DNA of 14,312 nt from JAULUH01 sp032111745 (lineage in GTDB: Bacteria; Chloroflexota; Anaerolineae; JAAEKA01). A program made the translations under genes and the position numbers. The notes beneath the pieces were generated by a model that did not search any database, was not told the origin of the DNA, and saw only the letters and a list, made by a program, of their open reading frames with translations. The stretch covers positions 1-14,312 of the forward strand of contig JAULUH010000315.1 of NCBI GenBank assembly GCA_032111745.1. The letters run 5' to 3'. Positions 1 through 6,372 of the stretch are shown piece after piece; position 1 is the first letter of the stretch; each line of letters opens with the position of its first letter.

Positions 1-1228
1 CGCCGTATTTCAGCCAGCAGATGCGGGCCGGCAGGCCCTGGAAGGCCACCCGCTCTCCGGCCAGCTTGAGCCAGCGGAGCAGGTGGGCGTTGTCGGGGAA
101 GAGGTTCATGAGGATGCGGTCGGTCACTCGGATGTCCTCGGGGTCGCCGCTGAGGGCCACCCAGCGGAAGGGGCCGGAGCCCTGGCAGAAGAGGGGGCGG
201 ATATAGGCGGGCACGAAGCCGGGGTAGGCGAAGGCGTCCCGCACGCCGTAGTCCAACGCCCGCTGGCGCAGGTTGTTGCCGTAGTCGAACACCACGGCGC
301 CGGCCCGCTGCAGGGCCAGCATGGACTCGACGTGCCGGGCCATGCTGGCCATGGCCAGCTCCAGATACGCCTCCCGGTCGCGCGTGCGCAGCTCAGCCGC
401 GCTCTGCGGGGTGTGGCCCATGGGGATGTAGCCCAGCAGGGGGTCGTGGGCGCTGGTCTGGTCGGTGACCACATCGGGCACCACCCCCCGCGCCACCAGC
501 TCGGGCAGCACGTCGGCCGCGTTGCCCAGCAGGCCGATGGAGCGGGCCTCGCCCCTGGCCCTGGCCTCCTCGGCCCAGGTCATGGCCTCCTCCAGGCTGT
601 CCGTAGCGACGTCCAGATAGCGGTGCTGCAGGCGGCGCTCGATGCGCCAGGAGTCGACCTCGACGACCACGGCCACGCCCTCGTTCATGGTGACGGCCAG
701 GGGCTGCGCGCCGCCCATCTCGCCCAGGCCGGCGGTGAGCACCAGCTTGCCCTTGAGGGAGCCCCAGCCATGCTGCCGCGCCAGGCTACCGAGGGTTTCG
801 TACGTGCCCTGCAGGATGCCCTGGGTGCCGATGTAGATCCAGGAGCCGGCGGTCATCTGGCCAAACATGATCAGGCCCTGCTGCTCCCAGCGGTCGAAGT
901 TCTCCTGGGTGGCCCAGTGGGGCACGATGTTGCTGTTGGCGATCAGGACCCGGGGCGCGTCCTCGTGGGTGCGGAACACGGCCACCGGCTTGCCGCTCTG
1001 CACCAGCAGGGTCTCGTCGGGCTCCAGCGCCTCCAACGAGCGCAGGATGGCGTCGAAGCATTCCCAGTTGCGGGCGGCCTTGCCGCGGCCCCCATAGACG
1101 ATCAGGTGCTCGGGGTCGCCGGCCACCTCGGGGTCCAGGTTGTTCTGGAGCATGCGGTAGGCGGCCTCGATAAGCCAGTTCTTGCAGGTTAGCTGGGTGC
1201 CCCGGGGGGCACGGATGGCACGCGCCAT
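1..1228 (-). CDS. hutU: Urocanate hydratase (urocanase), C-terminus beyond window
   Basis: Urocanase converts urocanate to 4-imidazolone-5-propionate, the second step of histidine breakdown, in the cytoplasm, using tightly bound NAD+. The first 409 residues are present; family members are about 550 long, so roughly a quarter lies off the left edge. Family blocks seen in order: GTQLTCKNW (10-18), NNLDPEVA (29-36), YGGRGKAARNW (45-55), QSGKPVAVFRTH (from 77), GQMTAGSWIYIGTQG, GLGEMGGAQPL, DQTSAHDPLLGY, DYGNNLRQ and PLFCQGSGPFRW. The cysteine of the last block is residue 348 and probably matches the essential cysteine known in Pseudomonas urocanase. The NAD-loop block has GLGEMGG where GLGGMGG is usual, a small departure. 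The ATG at 1228 is preceded by a strong GAGGTG ribosome site and gives the normal N-terminus (RAPRGTQL). The gene is transcribed away from the ATPase gene at 1464; other hut genes would lie to the left. Confidence 0.97.
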   Translation of the reverse strand, partial: MARAIRAPRGTQLTCKNWLIEAAYRMLQNNLDPEVAGDPEHLIVYGGRGKAARNWECFDAILRSLEALEPDETLLVQSGKPVAVFRTHEDAPRVLIANSNIVPHWATQENFDRWEQQGLIMFGQMTAGSWIYIGTQGILQGTYETLGSLARQHGWGSLKGKLVLTAGLGEMGGAQPLAVTMNEGVAVVVEVDSWRIERRLQHRYLDVATDSLEEAMTWAEEARARGEARSIGLLGNAADVLPELVARGVVPDVVTDQTSAHDPLLGYIPMGHTPQSAAELRTRDREAYLELAMASMARHVESMLALQRAGAVVFDYGNNLRQRALDYGVRDAFAYPGFVPAYIRPLFCQGSGPFRWVALSGDPEDIRVTDRILMNLFPDNAHLLRWLKLAGERVAFQGLPARICWLKYG

Positions 1229-1343
1229 GGTGTCTCACCTCATTGGTTCTGATCGCGGTGCCGTATCCCGACCAATTCCAGCGGCCAGCGGCACGAGTGC
1301 AAAAACGCAAGGAGCCGAGCCCTGTCTCACCATCGTCTACATT

Positions 1344-1379
1344 AGACAGAAGTATACCACACCGCTGGTCGTCGTTCAA
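1344..1379 (-). promoter_or_regulatory. Sigma70-type promoter for hutU
   Basis: On the minus strand, TTGAAC (1374-1379) and TATACT (1351-1356) are 17 bp apart, a good housekeeping promoter. The predicted transcription start is near 1344, which gives a leader of about 115 nt before the hutU ATG. The leader carries two copies of GGTGAGACA on the minus strand (plus coordinates 1323-1331 and 1231-1239). The second copy overlaps the ribosome site. A possible stem pairs 1242-1247 (attggt) with 1271-1276 (accaat). No known riboswitch was recognised. Confidence 0.7.
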
Positions 1380-1414
1380 CTAGCCAGGTCCTTCAGAGCT
1401 CCCAGTCATAGTTT

Positions 1415-1457
1415 CATGAAAATCCTCACTTGACGTTAGGATTTTCATGGATATGAT
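1415..1457 (+). promoter_or_regulatory. Promoter embedded in a 12-bp inverted repeat, driving the ATPase gene
   Basis: A perfect inverted repeat has arms CATGAAAATCCT (1415-1426) and AGGATTTTCATG (1438-1449) with an 11-bp centre. The centre contains a -35 box, TTGACG (1430-1435). After a 16-bp spacer, which includes the right arm, comes a -10 box, TATGAT (1452-1457). The predicted transcription start falls at about 1464, on the A of the ATPase start codon, so the message would be leaderless. The geometry suits a repressor dimer that blocks RNA polymerase. The regulator is not identified. Confidence 0.7.
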
Positions 1458-1463
1458 AGACTC

Positions 1464-2612
1464 ATGATACCAAGACCAACTGTGATCAATCAGATTGACC
1501 GCGCTCTCAACATCCACCCGATTGCCGCTCTACTGGGCCCGCGCCAATGCGGCAAGACCACTGTGGCAAGAATGGTTGCGCAGCGACAGCCGTCTACTTA
1601 TTTCGATCTTGAGGATCCCGTCGATCTGCGCAGATTGTCGGCACCGATGACCGTGCTTCAAAGCCTATCCGGGCTGGTGATCATCGACGAAGTGCAACGC
1701 CGCCCTGACCTTTTCCCGCTGCTCAGGGTTCTGGCAGATCGGCCGGTCAACCCTGCCCAGTTCTTGCTCCTCGGCTCAGCGTCGCCCCAGCTGGTACAGG
1801 GAGTCTCAGAATCGCTGGCCGGGCGCATCGGTTTCATCGACCTGTCAGGCTTCGATCTCACTGAGACAGGGCCATCCGAGCGTGACCGCTTGTGGCTACG
1901 AGGTGGCTTTCCCAGGTCTTTTCTGGCAGCCGACGACTCTGCTAGCATGTTGTGGCGCCAGGACTTCATTCGCACATTTCTTGAGCGAGACATCCCACAG
2001 CTTGGCATCACCATCCCGGCCGAGACCTTGAGGCGCTTCTGGACGATGGTTGCCCACTATCATGGGCAGGTATGGAACGCCGCGGAGTTCGCTCGTTCGC
2101 TGGGCACCTCCGAGCTGACGGCCCGTCGCTATCTCGACATTCTCTCCGGCGCCTACATGGTGCGAGTCCTCCCGCCGTGGTTCGAGAATATCAGTAAGCG
2201 TCAGGTCAAAGCGCCCAAGATCTATGTTCGCGATAGTGGTATTCTCCACGCGCTGCTTCAGTTGACCACGATGGCCGATCTGCAGTCGCACCCCAAGCTA
2301 GGTGCCTCGTGGGAGGGTTTTGCCGTCGAACAGATCATCAGATTGCTCGAAACTCGAGATGCCTACTACTGGGCAACTCACGGCGGCGCAGAGCTGGATC
2401 TCCTGGTGCGTATCGGTGGCAAACACTACGGCTTCGAGTTCAAATACGCGGACGCGCCCGGGACAACCCGCTCGATGCGCATTGCTCTTGAGGACCTGTC
2501 CCTCGAACATCTCTGGGTGGTCTACCCTGGAGGCCAGGACTATGCGCTTGACGCCAGGATCTCTGTCATTCCAATCGACTCCATCCCTCGGCTGACAACG
2601 GATCTGCGCTAA
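1464..2612 (+). CDS. AAA-family ATPase with C-terminal DUF4143 (nuclease-like) domain
   Basis: A 382-residue protein of the widespread AAA_14/DUF4143 family, found in many bacteria and archaea and of unknown cellular role. The N-terminal ATPase domain has a Walker A motif GPRQCGKTT (about 26-34), a Walker B motif LVIIDEVQRRPDL (about 71-83) and a sensor-like LLLGSASPQL. A middle block (RLWLRGGFPRSF) and a helical, winged-helix-like part (TSELTARRYLDIL) follow. The DUF4143 end has GASWEGFAVEQII and then GGAELDLLV with GFEFKYA. These last elements are the E...xExDLLV...EFK pattern of PD-(D/E)XK nuclease folds, with Lys in the expected place. Length is normal for the family and no lesion is seen. 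The ATG at 1464 gives the usual MIxR start. It has no ribosome site, because it sits at the predicted transcription start. The gene looks less GC-rich than hutU and korA by eye, consistent with acquisition by transfer. Confidence 0.93.
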   Translation: MIPRPTVINQIDRALNIHPIAALLGPRQCGKTTVARMVAQRQPSTYFDLEDPVDLRRLSAPMTVLQSLSGLVIIDEVQRRPDLFPLLRVLADRPVNPAQFLLLGSASPQLVQGVSESLAGRIGFIDLSGFDLTETGPSERDRLWLRGGFPRSFLAADDSASMLWRQDFIRTFLERDIPQLGITIPAETLRRFWTMVAHYHGQVWNAAEFARSLGTSELTARRYLDILSGAYMVRVLPPWFENISKRQVKAPKIYVRDSGILHALLQLTTMADLQSHPKLGASWEGFAVEQIIRLLETRDAYYWATHGGAELDLLVRIGGKHYGFEFKYADAPGTTRSMRIALEDLSLEHLWVVYPGGQDYALDARISVIPIDSIPRLTTDLR

Positions 2613-2630
2613 CCGGCCGCGCTGTGCTGG

Positions 2631-2723
2631 CTAGCCGGCCATTAGGCGCTCCAGCACCTCCCCCAGCACGGCCGTGCCCTGCTGCCACTTGGCGACCTCG
2701 ACGTGCTCCTCGAGGTGGCCCTT
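2631..2723 (-). pseudogene. C-terminal remnant of a lost minus-strand gene (possibly M20-type peptidase)
   Basis: On the minus strand the 30-codon tail KGHLEEHVEVAKW...LGEVLERLMAG ends in a TAG at 2631-2633. It has the composition and codon use of a real protein end. The H-x-x-E-x-V-x-V-A pattern followed by an amphipathic helix resembles the C-terminus of M20-type metallopeptidases (the HxPNExVxV region). That match is by eye and weak. Upstream of 2723 the frame stays open but loses any protein-like character, and the promoter of the toxin-antitoxin pair begins there. The likely reading is a gene cut off by insertion or deletion. Confidence 0.35.
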
Positions 2724-2750
2724 GTGTGATGGCGGTCTTGAGGCTATAAT
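2722..2750 (+). promoter_or_regulatory. Sigma70-type promoter for the DUF433/DUF5615 pair
   Basis: TTGTGT (2722-2727), 17 bp, then a consensus TATAAT (2745-2750). Transcription would start near 2757, leaving a leader of about 115 nt before the antitoxin start. The -35 box lies at the junction with the decayed minus-strand fragment that ends at 2723, so the promoter probably arrived with the toxin-antitoxin pair. Confidence 0.65.
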
Positions 2751-2786
2751 CGTTGTGAGCCAGCGAGCGCCAGAGACATCCTGATG

Positions 2787-2818
2787 GGCTGAAGCTCAGC
2801 CGGCAAGTCTGGCCAGAC
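2787..2818. promoter_or_regulatory. Leader hairpin and palindrome, candidate autoregulatory operator
   Basis: In the leader of the toxin-antitoxin pair, GGCTGA-AGC-TCAGCC (2787-2801) can form a 6-bp hairpin. Close by is the perfect 12-bp palindrome GTCTGGCCAGAC (2807-2818). Antitoxins of such pairs often bind palindromes in their own promoter region, and DUF433 proteins have a helix-turn-helix-like fold. Binding here is an inference only. Confidence 0.35.
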
Positions 2819-2872
2819 CTTGAGGTGGCGGTCATCTGAGCTGAGTACGTTGATGAGCGAAGGAGGTTGGCG

Positions 2873-3115
2873 GTGGAGAACTGGCAAACGAGAATTGTGG
2901 TCAATCCAGCGATTCATTTCGGAAAACCCTGTATTGCCGGTACACGGATCACAGTGCAAGGGGTGCTCGAGCTGATCGACGAAGGGCTGCCTTTTGATGC
3001 AATCATCCGAGACTACTACCCTGATCTTGCGATCGAGGATATCCAGGCCTGTATCCAGTACGCCATCGCCCTGGTGGCTGCTGAGGATATCCACCTTACA
3101 GCGGTTGCGGCATGA
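2873..3115 (+). CDS. DUF433-family antitoxin
   Basis: An 80-residue DUF433 protein, the usual antitoxin partner of DUF5615 PIN-like toxins. Family hallmarks are intact: RIVVNPAIHFGKPCIAGTRITV, then VLELIDEGLPFDAIIRDYYPDL, then IEDIQACIQYA, which form a small helix-turn-helix-like fold. The start is taken as the GTG at 2873 because AGGAGG (2861-2866) lies 6 nt upstream. The TTG at 2867, in the same frame, directly abuts that site and is too close to use. The stop TGA (3113-3115) overlaps the ATG of the toxin gene at 3112 as ATGA, so the two are translationally coupled. Confidence 0.88.
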   Translation: MENWQTRIVVNPAIHFGKPCIAGTRITVQGVLELIDEGLPFDAIIRDYYPDLAIEDIQACIQYAIALVAAEDIHLTAVAA

Positions 3116-3481
3116 GACTCCTTCTGGACCAGGGATGTATATGCGCTTACAGCTCGGCTCTTGAGCGACCTGGGGCACGATGTTATCCTGGCGAGTCAAA
3201 TCGGCCTTAGCGAGGCCAGAGACGAAGAGATCCTGCGCGTGGCGCATGCAGAGAATCGCATCCTGGTAACTCGCAACAGGGATTTCGGTAATTTGGTGTT
3301 CTTGCGAGCAATGCGCGCCGGCGTGCTCTGCCTCCGCATAAGGCCTACCACTCAGGCAGCTATTCACGCCCAGCTCGAGAATGTCCTGAGCACTTACACG
3401 GAGGAGGAACTCGGGCATGCCTTTGTCGTTGTCGAACCTGATGGGCATCGTATCCGGCGCCTCCCCAGTTTGGCACCTTAA
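3112..3481 (+). pseudogene. DUF5615 PIN-like toxin, broken by a +1 frameshift
   Basis: DUF5615 proteins are small PIN-fold (Mut7-C-like) predicted ribonuclease toxins. From the coupled ATG at 3112 the frame reads MRLLLDQG, the normal start of the family with its first acidic active-site residue. It then goes wrong at 3136: skipping one base (T3136) restores VYALTARLLSDLGHDV and the rest of the protein. The remainder is complete: SEARDEEILRVA with the DE pair, ILVTRNRDFGNL with the late conserved acid, and a normal C-terminus at 3481. As written, translation from 3112 leaves the family after residue 8, and the open frame from 3161 lacks the first catalytic Asp. Either the toxin is dead beside a live antitoxin, or this is a sequencing error. 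No classical slippery site is visible, so programmed frameshifting is unlikely. Confidence 0.8.
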
Positions 3482-3502
3482 TTGGACCATGGGCTCCATC
3501 GA

Positions 3503-3779
3503 TCAGGTGCCCGGCGACTGCTCGCTGCGGTAGAAGACGTAGAGCAGCGGGATGGTGATGAAGAGAACCCAGGCGGCGGCGGCCGGCGTGGCGCCACATG
3601 AGGTTGAAGGCGATTCCCGCCACCATAAGCCCGACGCCGAAGAGCGCCAGCGATGTGGCGTTGCGCGGGTACTCGCGGATGAAGCCCGTGGGAAATGGGA
3701 TGAAGGACAGGGCCAGCAAGAGCAGGATGTTCAGCCACAGCAGGGCAGGGTCGACCTGGTGGACGCGGTGCTGGCGGGG
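3503..3779 (-). pseudogene. Fragment of a TMEM175-family (DUF1211) channel gene
   Basis: TMEM175 proteins are potassium- or proton-conducting membrane channels with six helices per repeat. On the minus strand, from a stop codon at 3780-3782, the frame reads HRVHQVDPALLWLNILLL, then LALSFIPFPTGFIREYPRN, then SLALFGVGLMVAGIAFNLMW. This is the SFxPFxT signature region and two membrane helices. At about 3575-3595 the frame breaks. Shifting frame gives AAAWVLFITIPLLYVFY and an end at TGA 3503-3505, which looks like the last helix. The N-terminal helices are absent and the stretch between the two parts is probably deleted. This is a decayed remnant and no start codon is supported. Confidence 0.65.
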
Positions 3780-3825
3780 CTACGCCGAGGTGCCTAGCCC
3801 GACAGGTCCGGCGATCCAGCCTGGA

Positions 3826-3846
3826 ACGGGGTCGCCGCGACCCCGT
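3826..3846. other. Perfect hairpin upstream of the serine hydrolase gene
   Basis: ACGGGGTCG-CCG-CGACCCCGT forms a 9-bp stem with a 3-base loop, ending 27 nt before the ATG at 3874. There is no T-run, so a terminator is doubtful. It could be a leader structure. No convincing promoter was found between the TMEM175 fragment and this gene. Confidence 0.4.
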
Positions 3847-3873
3847 AGCCGTTCCTGGAGATCGAGAGGTCCA

Positions 3874-5133
3874 ATGCCCGGCCCATTGCGACGGGTGCCG
3901 GTGTGGGTCGTGTTGGTGGTGGCCGTGGTGCTGGTGGCCTGTGGTGGCCGGCCCGCTGCTGGGCCGGTGGCAGCGGCGCCAACACCCACGGCGAGCCCCG
4001 GGCCGGCCCCGGCTGTGCAGCCAGCTGCGGCTGCAACGCGGGTGCCAGCTCCGGCGGCGCCGCCAGCGCCTACCTCCGTGCTGCCGGCGCCGGCAGTTGA
4101 GGAAGCTCCAGCGCCCCAGGATGGGCTGGCGGCAGAACTCGACGCGTACGTGCGCAGCCTGGCGGCGGCGGGGGACTTCAGCGGGGCCGTGCTGGTAGCC
4201 GGCAGGGATGGCGTCGTGCTGAGCCAGGGTTACGGCCTGGCCGACCGTGAGGAGGGCCGGCCCAACACGCCCACGACCAGGTTCCGCCTGGGGTCCCTGA
4301 CCAAGCAGCTCACGGCCATGGCCGTCCTGGTGCTGCAGCAGCAGGGCCGGCTCGACGTGGGCGACCCGATTTGCAGCTACCTGCCCGACTGCCCAGCGGC
4401 GTGGCAGCCCATCACCATCCACCACTTGCTCACGCACACGTCTGGCATCCCCGATCTCACGCGCTTCCCGGATTTCCAGGCCACGAAGCAGACGCCGTCC
4501 CCGCCGGGGGCGACTATCGCCCGTTTCGCGGGCAGGCCGCTGGCGTTCCAGCCCGGCACGCAGTGGGACTACAGCAACTCCAACTATATCGTGTTGGGTG
4601 CCATCGTCGAGCGGGCGGCGGGGCAGCCCTATGCGGAGTTCATGCGACAGGCGATCTTCGAGCCCCTGGGCATGCGCGACTCGGGCTACGAGACCGGGCA
4701 GAGCGGGCTGGCCGTGGGTTATGCCAACCGGTCGGGGCCCAGGGCGGAGGCGATCGACATGTCCATCCCCTATGCCGCGGGCGCGCTCTACAGCACCGTG
4801 GAGGACCTGTACCGGTGGGACCGGGCCCTGGCCGCGAGCCGGCTGGTGCCAGCAGCCCTGCAGGACCAGATGTTCACGGCGCATGCCGCCATCCCGGGGC
4901 CGGGTGGCGCGGGCTATGGCTATGGCTGGGAGATTGGGCAGGAGGCGGGCCATCCGTACCAGGCGCACGCGGGGGGCATCGAGGGCTTCTCCAGCTTCAT
5001 CGTACGCTATCCCGACGACCAGGTCACCGTGATCGTGTTGGGCAACCAGCAGGACGTCAATCCGCGGGCCATTGCCTTGTCGATAGCAGAAGCGATCCTC
5101 CAGGGCCGCCCCTTGCCCGCGTCCACGCCATGA
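3874..5133 (+). CDS. Lipoprotein serine hydrolase of the beta-lactamase/PBP4* (PF00144) family
   Basis: A 419-residue exported lipoprotein. Residues 1-23 are a lipoprotein signal (RR, hydrophobic core, lipobox LVAC with Cys23). A Pro/Ala-rich linker to about residue 85 follows, then a serine beta-lactamase-like domain. The active-site elements are SLTK (Ser141 nucleophile, Lys144), YSN (Tyr233) and HAG (365-367) in place of the KTG of true beta-lactamases. The HxG form is common in esterases and D-aminopeptidases of this family. Its substrate (peptidoglycan peptide, D-amino acid peptide or ester) cannot be told, and resistance to antibiotics should not be assumed. The frame is open as far back as 3598, but the ATG at 3874 gives the signal peptide and has GAGAGG at 3864-3869. 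The gene ends 12 nt before the M28 peptidase gene, so they are likely one operon. Confidence 0.9.
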   Translation: MPGPLRRVPVWVVLVVAVVLVACGGRPAAGPVAAAPTPTASPGPAPAVQPAAAATRVPAPAAPPAPTSVLPAPAVEEAPAPQDGLAAELDAYVRSLAAAGDFSGAVLVAGRDGVVLSQGYGLADREEGRPNTPTTRFRLGSLTKQLTAMAVLVLQQQGRLDVGDPICSYLPDCPAAWQPITIHHLLTHTSGIPDLTRFPDFQATKQTPSPPGATIARFAGRPLAFQPGTQWDYSNSNYIVLGAIVERAAGQPYAEFMRQAIFEPLGMRDSGYETGQSGLAVGYANRSGPRAEAIDMSIPYAAGALYSTVEDLYRWDRALAASRLVPAALQDQMFTAHAAIPGPGGAGYGYGWEIGQEAGHPYQAHAGGIEGFSSFIVRYPDDQVTVIVLGNQQDVNPRAIALSIAEAILQGRPLPASTP

Positions 5134-5145
5134 GAGGACCCCTCG

Positions 5146-6357
5146 ATGCCATCCGCAACTACGGCCTCGTCTTACCTGAACGCCCTGTGCCTGGAACTCC
5201 CCGGCCGCCGCGTCGGCAGTGCGGGCAACCGGGCTGCCACCAAGTTCTTCGCCGACGTCGTGGCGGCCTTCGGCTTCGCCGTCGATACACCCGAGTTTGA
5301 GTGCATCGACTGGGTCGACCACGGCGCCGCGCTCACGGTCGACGGCACTGCCTTTCCTGTGTCCACCAGCCCCTACTCGCTGGGGGGCCAGGCCGCCGCT
5401 CCCCTGGTCGCCGTCTCGACCGTATCGGAGCTGGAAGCTGCCCAGCTATCTGGCCAGGTGCTCCTGCTGCACGGCGACATCGCCCGGGCGCAGCTGATGC
5501 CCAAGAACTTTCCGTTCTACAACCCGGAGGAGCATCAGCACATCCTTGCCCTGCTGGAGCGTAAGCAGCCGCTGGCTATCATCGCCGCCACCGGCCGTGA
5601 TCCCGAGATGGCGGGCGCCGTGTATCCCTTCCCCCTCTTCGAGGATGGCGACTTCGACATCCCCTCGGTCTATCTGCCGGAAGAGGCCGGCAGCCAGCTG
5701 GCTGGACTGGCGGGCAAGATGGCCGTGCTTGACATCCAGGCCCGCCGCAGCCCGGCCACTGGCTGCAACGTCGTCGCCCGCAAGGGCGACCCTCAACGCC
5801 GGGTCGTGATCTTCGCCCACATCGATGCCAAGGATGGCACCCTGGGCGCCATCGACAACGCCACCGGCGTGGTCGTGCTGCTCCTGCTGGCTGAGCTACT
5901 GGCGGACTACGCTGGCGAGCTGGGCGTCGAGATCGTAGCCATGAACGGCGAGGACTACTACTCGGGACCTGGCGAACAACTCTACCTGGAGCTCAACGCG
6001 GGCCGCATGGCGGAGATCCTTCTGGGCATCAACCTGGACGGTGCCGGCTACCACCAGGGCCATACCGCCTACTCGCTCTACGGCTGCCCCCCAGACCTGG
6101 CCCACACCATCCACCAGGTGCTGGCGGCCCATCCGGAGCTACGGGAGGGGGAGCCCTGGTACCAATCCGATCACGGCCTTTTCCTGATGCACGGGGTGCC
6201 GGCCCTGGCCATTACCTCTGAGCGATTCGTCGAGCTCTGGATGGAAATCGCTCACACGGCCCGGGATCGTCCGGAGATCGTCGATCCCGGGAAACTGGTG
6301 GCAGCCGCCCGTGCGTTGCACGACCTGGTGCTGCGCCTGGATCGCGGCGCAGACTAG
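5146..6357 (+). CDS. M28-family zinc metallopeptidase (aminopeptidase-like)
   Basis: A 403-residue peptidase of the M28 family (two-zinc aminopeptidases). The expected ligands are all visible: His225 (FAHID), Asp237 (AIDNATG), Glu269 in NGED (the catalytic/metal pair is usually EE, here Glu-Asp), Asp298 (NLDGAG) and His343 (QSDHG). The 12-residue gap from His to the bridging Asp, and the 29 residues from Glu269 to Asp298, match the family. Residues of roughly 85-200 (from APLVAVSTVSELEAAQLSG on) look like an inserted protease-associated-type domain. There is no signal peptide, so the enzyme is probably cytoplasmic, unlike most characterised M28 aminopeptidases. GAGAGGA at 5132-5138 supports the ATG at 5146. 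Sitting behind a serine hydrolase lipoprotein, it may finish digestion of imported peptides; this is inference. Confidence 0.88.
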   Translation: MPSATTASSYLNALCLELPGRRVGSAGNRAATKFFADVVAAFGFAVDTPEFECIDWVDHGAALTVDGTAFPVSTSPYSLGGQAAAPLVAVSTVSELEAAQLSGQVLLLHGDIARAQLMPKNFPFYNPEEHQHILALLERKQPLAIIAATGRDPEMAGAVYPFPLFEDGDFDIPSVYLPEEAGSQLAGLAGKMAVLDIQARRSPATGCNVVARKGDPQRRVVIFAHIDAKDGTLGAIDNATGVVVLLLLAELLADYAGELGVEIVAMNGEDYYSGPGEQLYLELNAGRMAEILLGINLDGAGYHQGHTAYSLYGCPPDLAHTIHQVLAAHPELREGEPWYQSDHGLFLMHGVPALAITSERFVELWMEIAHTARDRPEIVDPGKLVAAARALHDLVLRLDRGAD

Positions 6358-6372
6358 AAGTTGGGTGATCCT

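Noticed and set aside
83..1192. 369-residue plus-strand open frame
   Set aside because: It is the reverse-strand shadow of hutU, which has the complete urocanase motif series on the minus strand.
3133..3140. Programmed frameshift in the toxin gene
   Set aside because: There is no slippery heptamer or downstream structure of the known kinds; decay or a sequencing error is simpler.
3598..3873. Upstream extension of the serine hydrolase
   Set aside because: This part is antisense to the TMEM175 remnant and would bury the lipoprotein signal; the ATG at 3874 is the supported start.
3874..5133. Antibiotic-resistance beta-lactamase
   Set aside because: The fold fits, but the third motif is HAG instead of KTG, and the family is mostly esterases and peptidases; nothing in the context points to resistance.
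3478..5322. 614-residue open frame on the minus strand
   Set aside because: It is antisense to the serine hydrolase gene, is rich in Arg, His, Gly and Pro as expected of a shadow frame in GC-rich DNA, and has no family motif.
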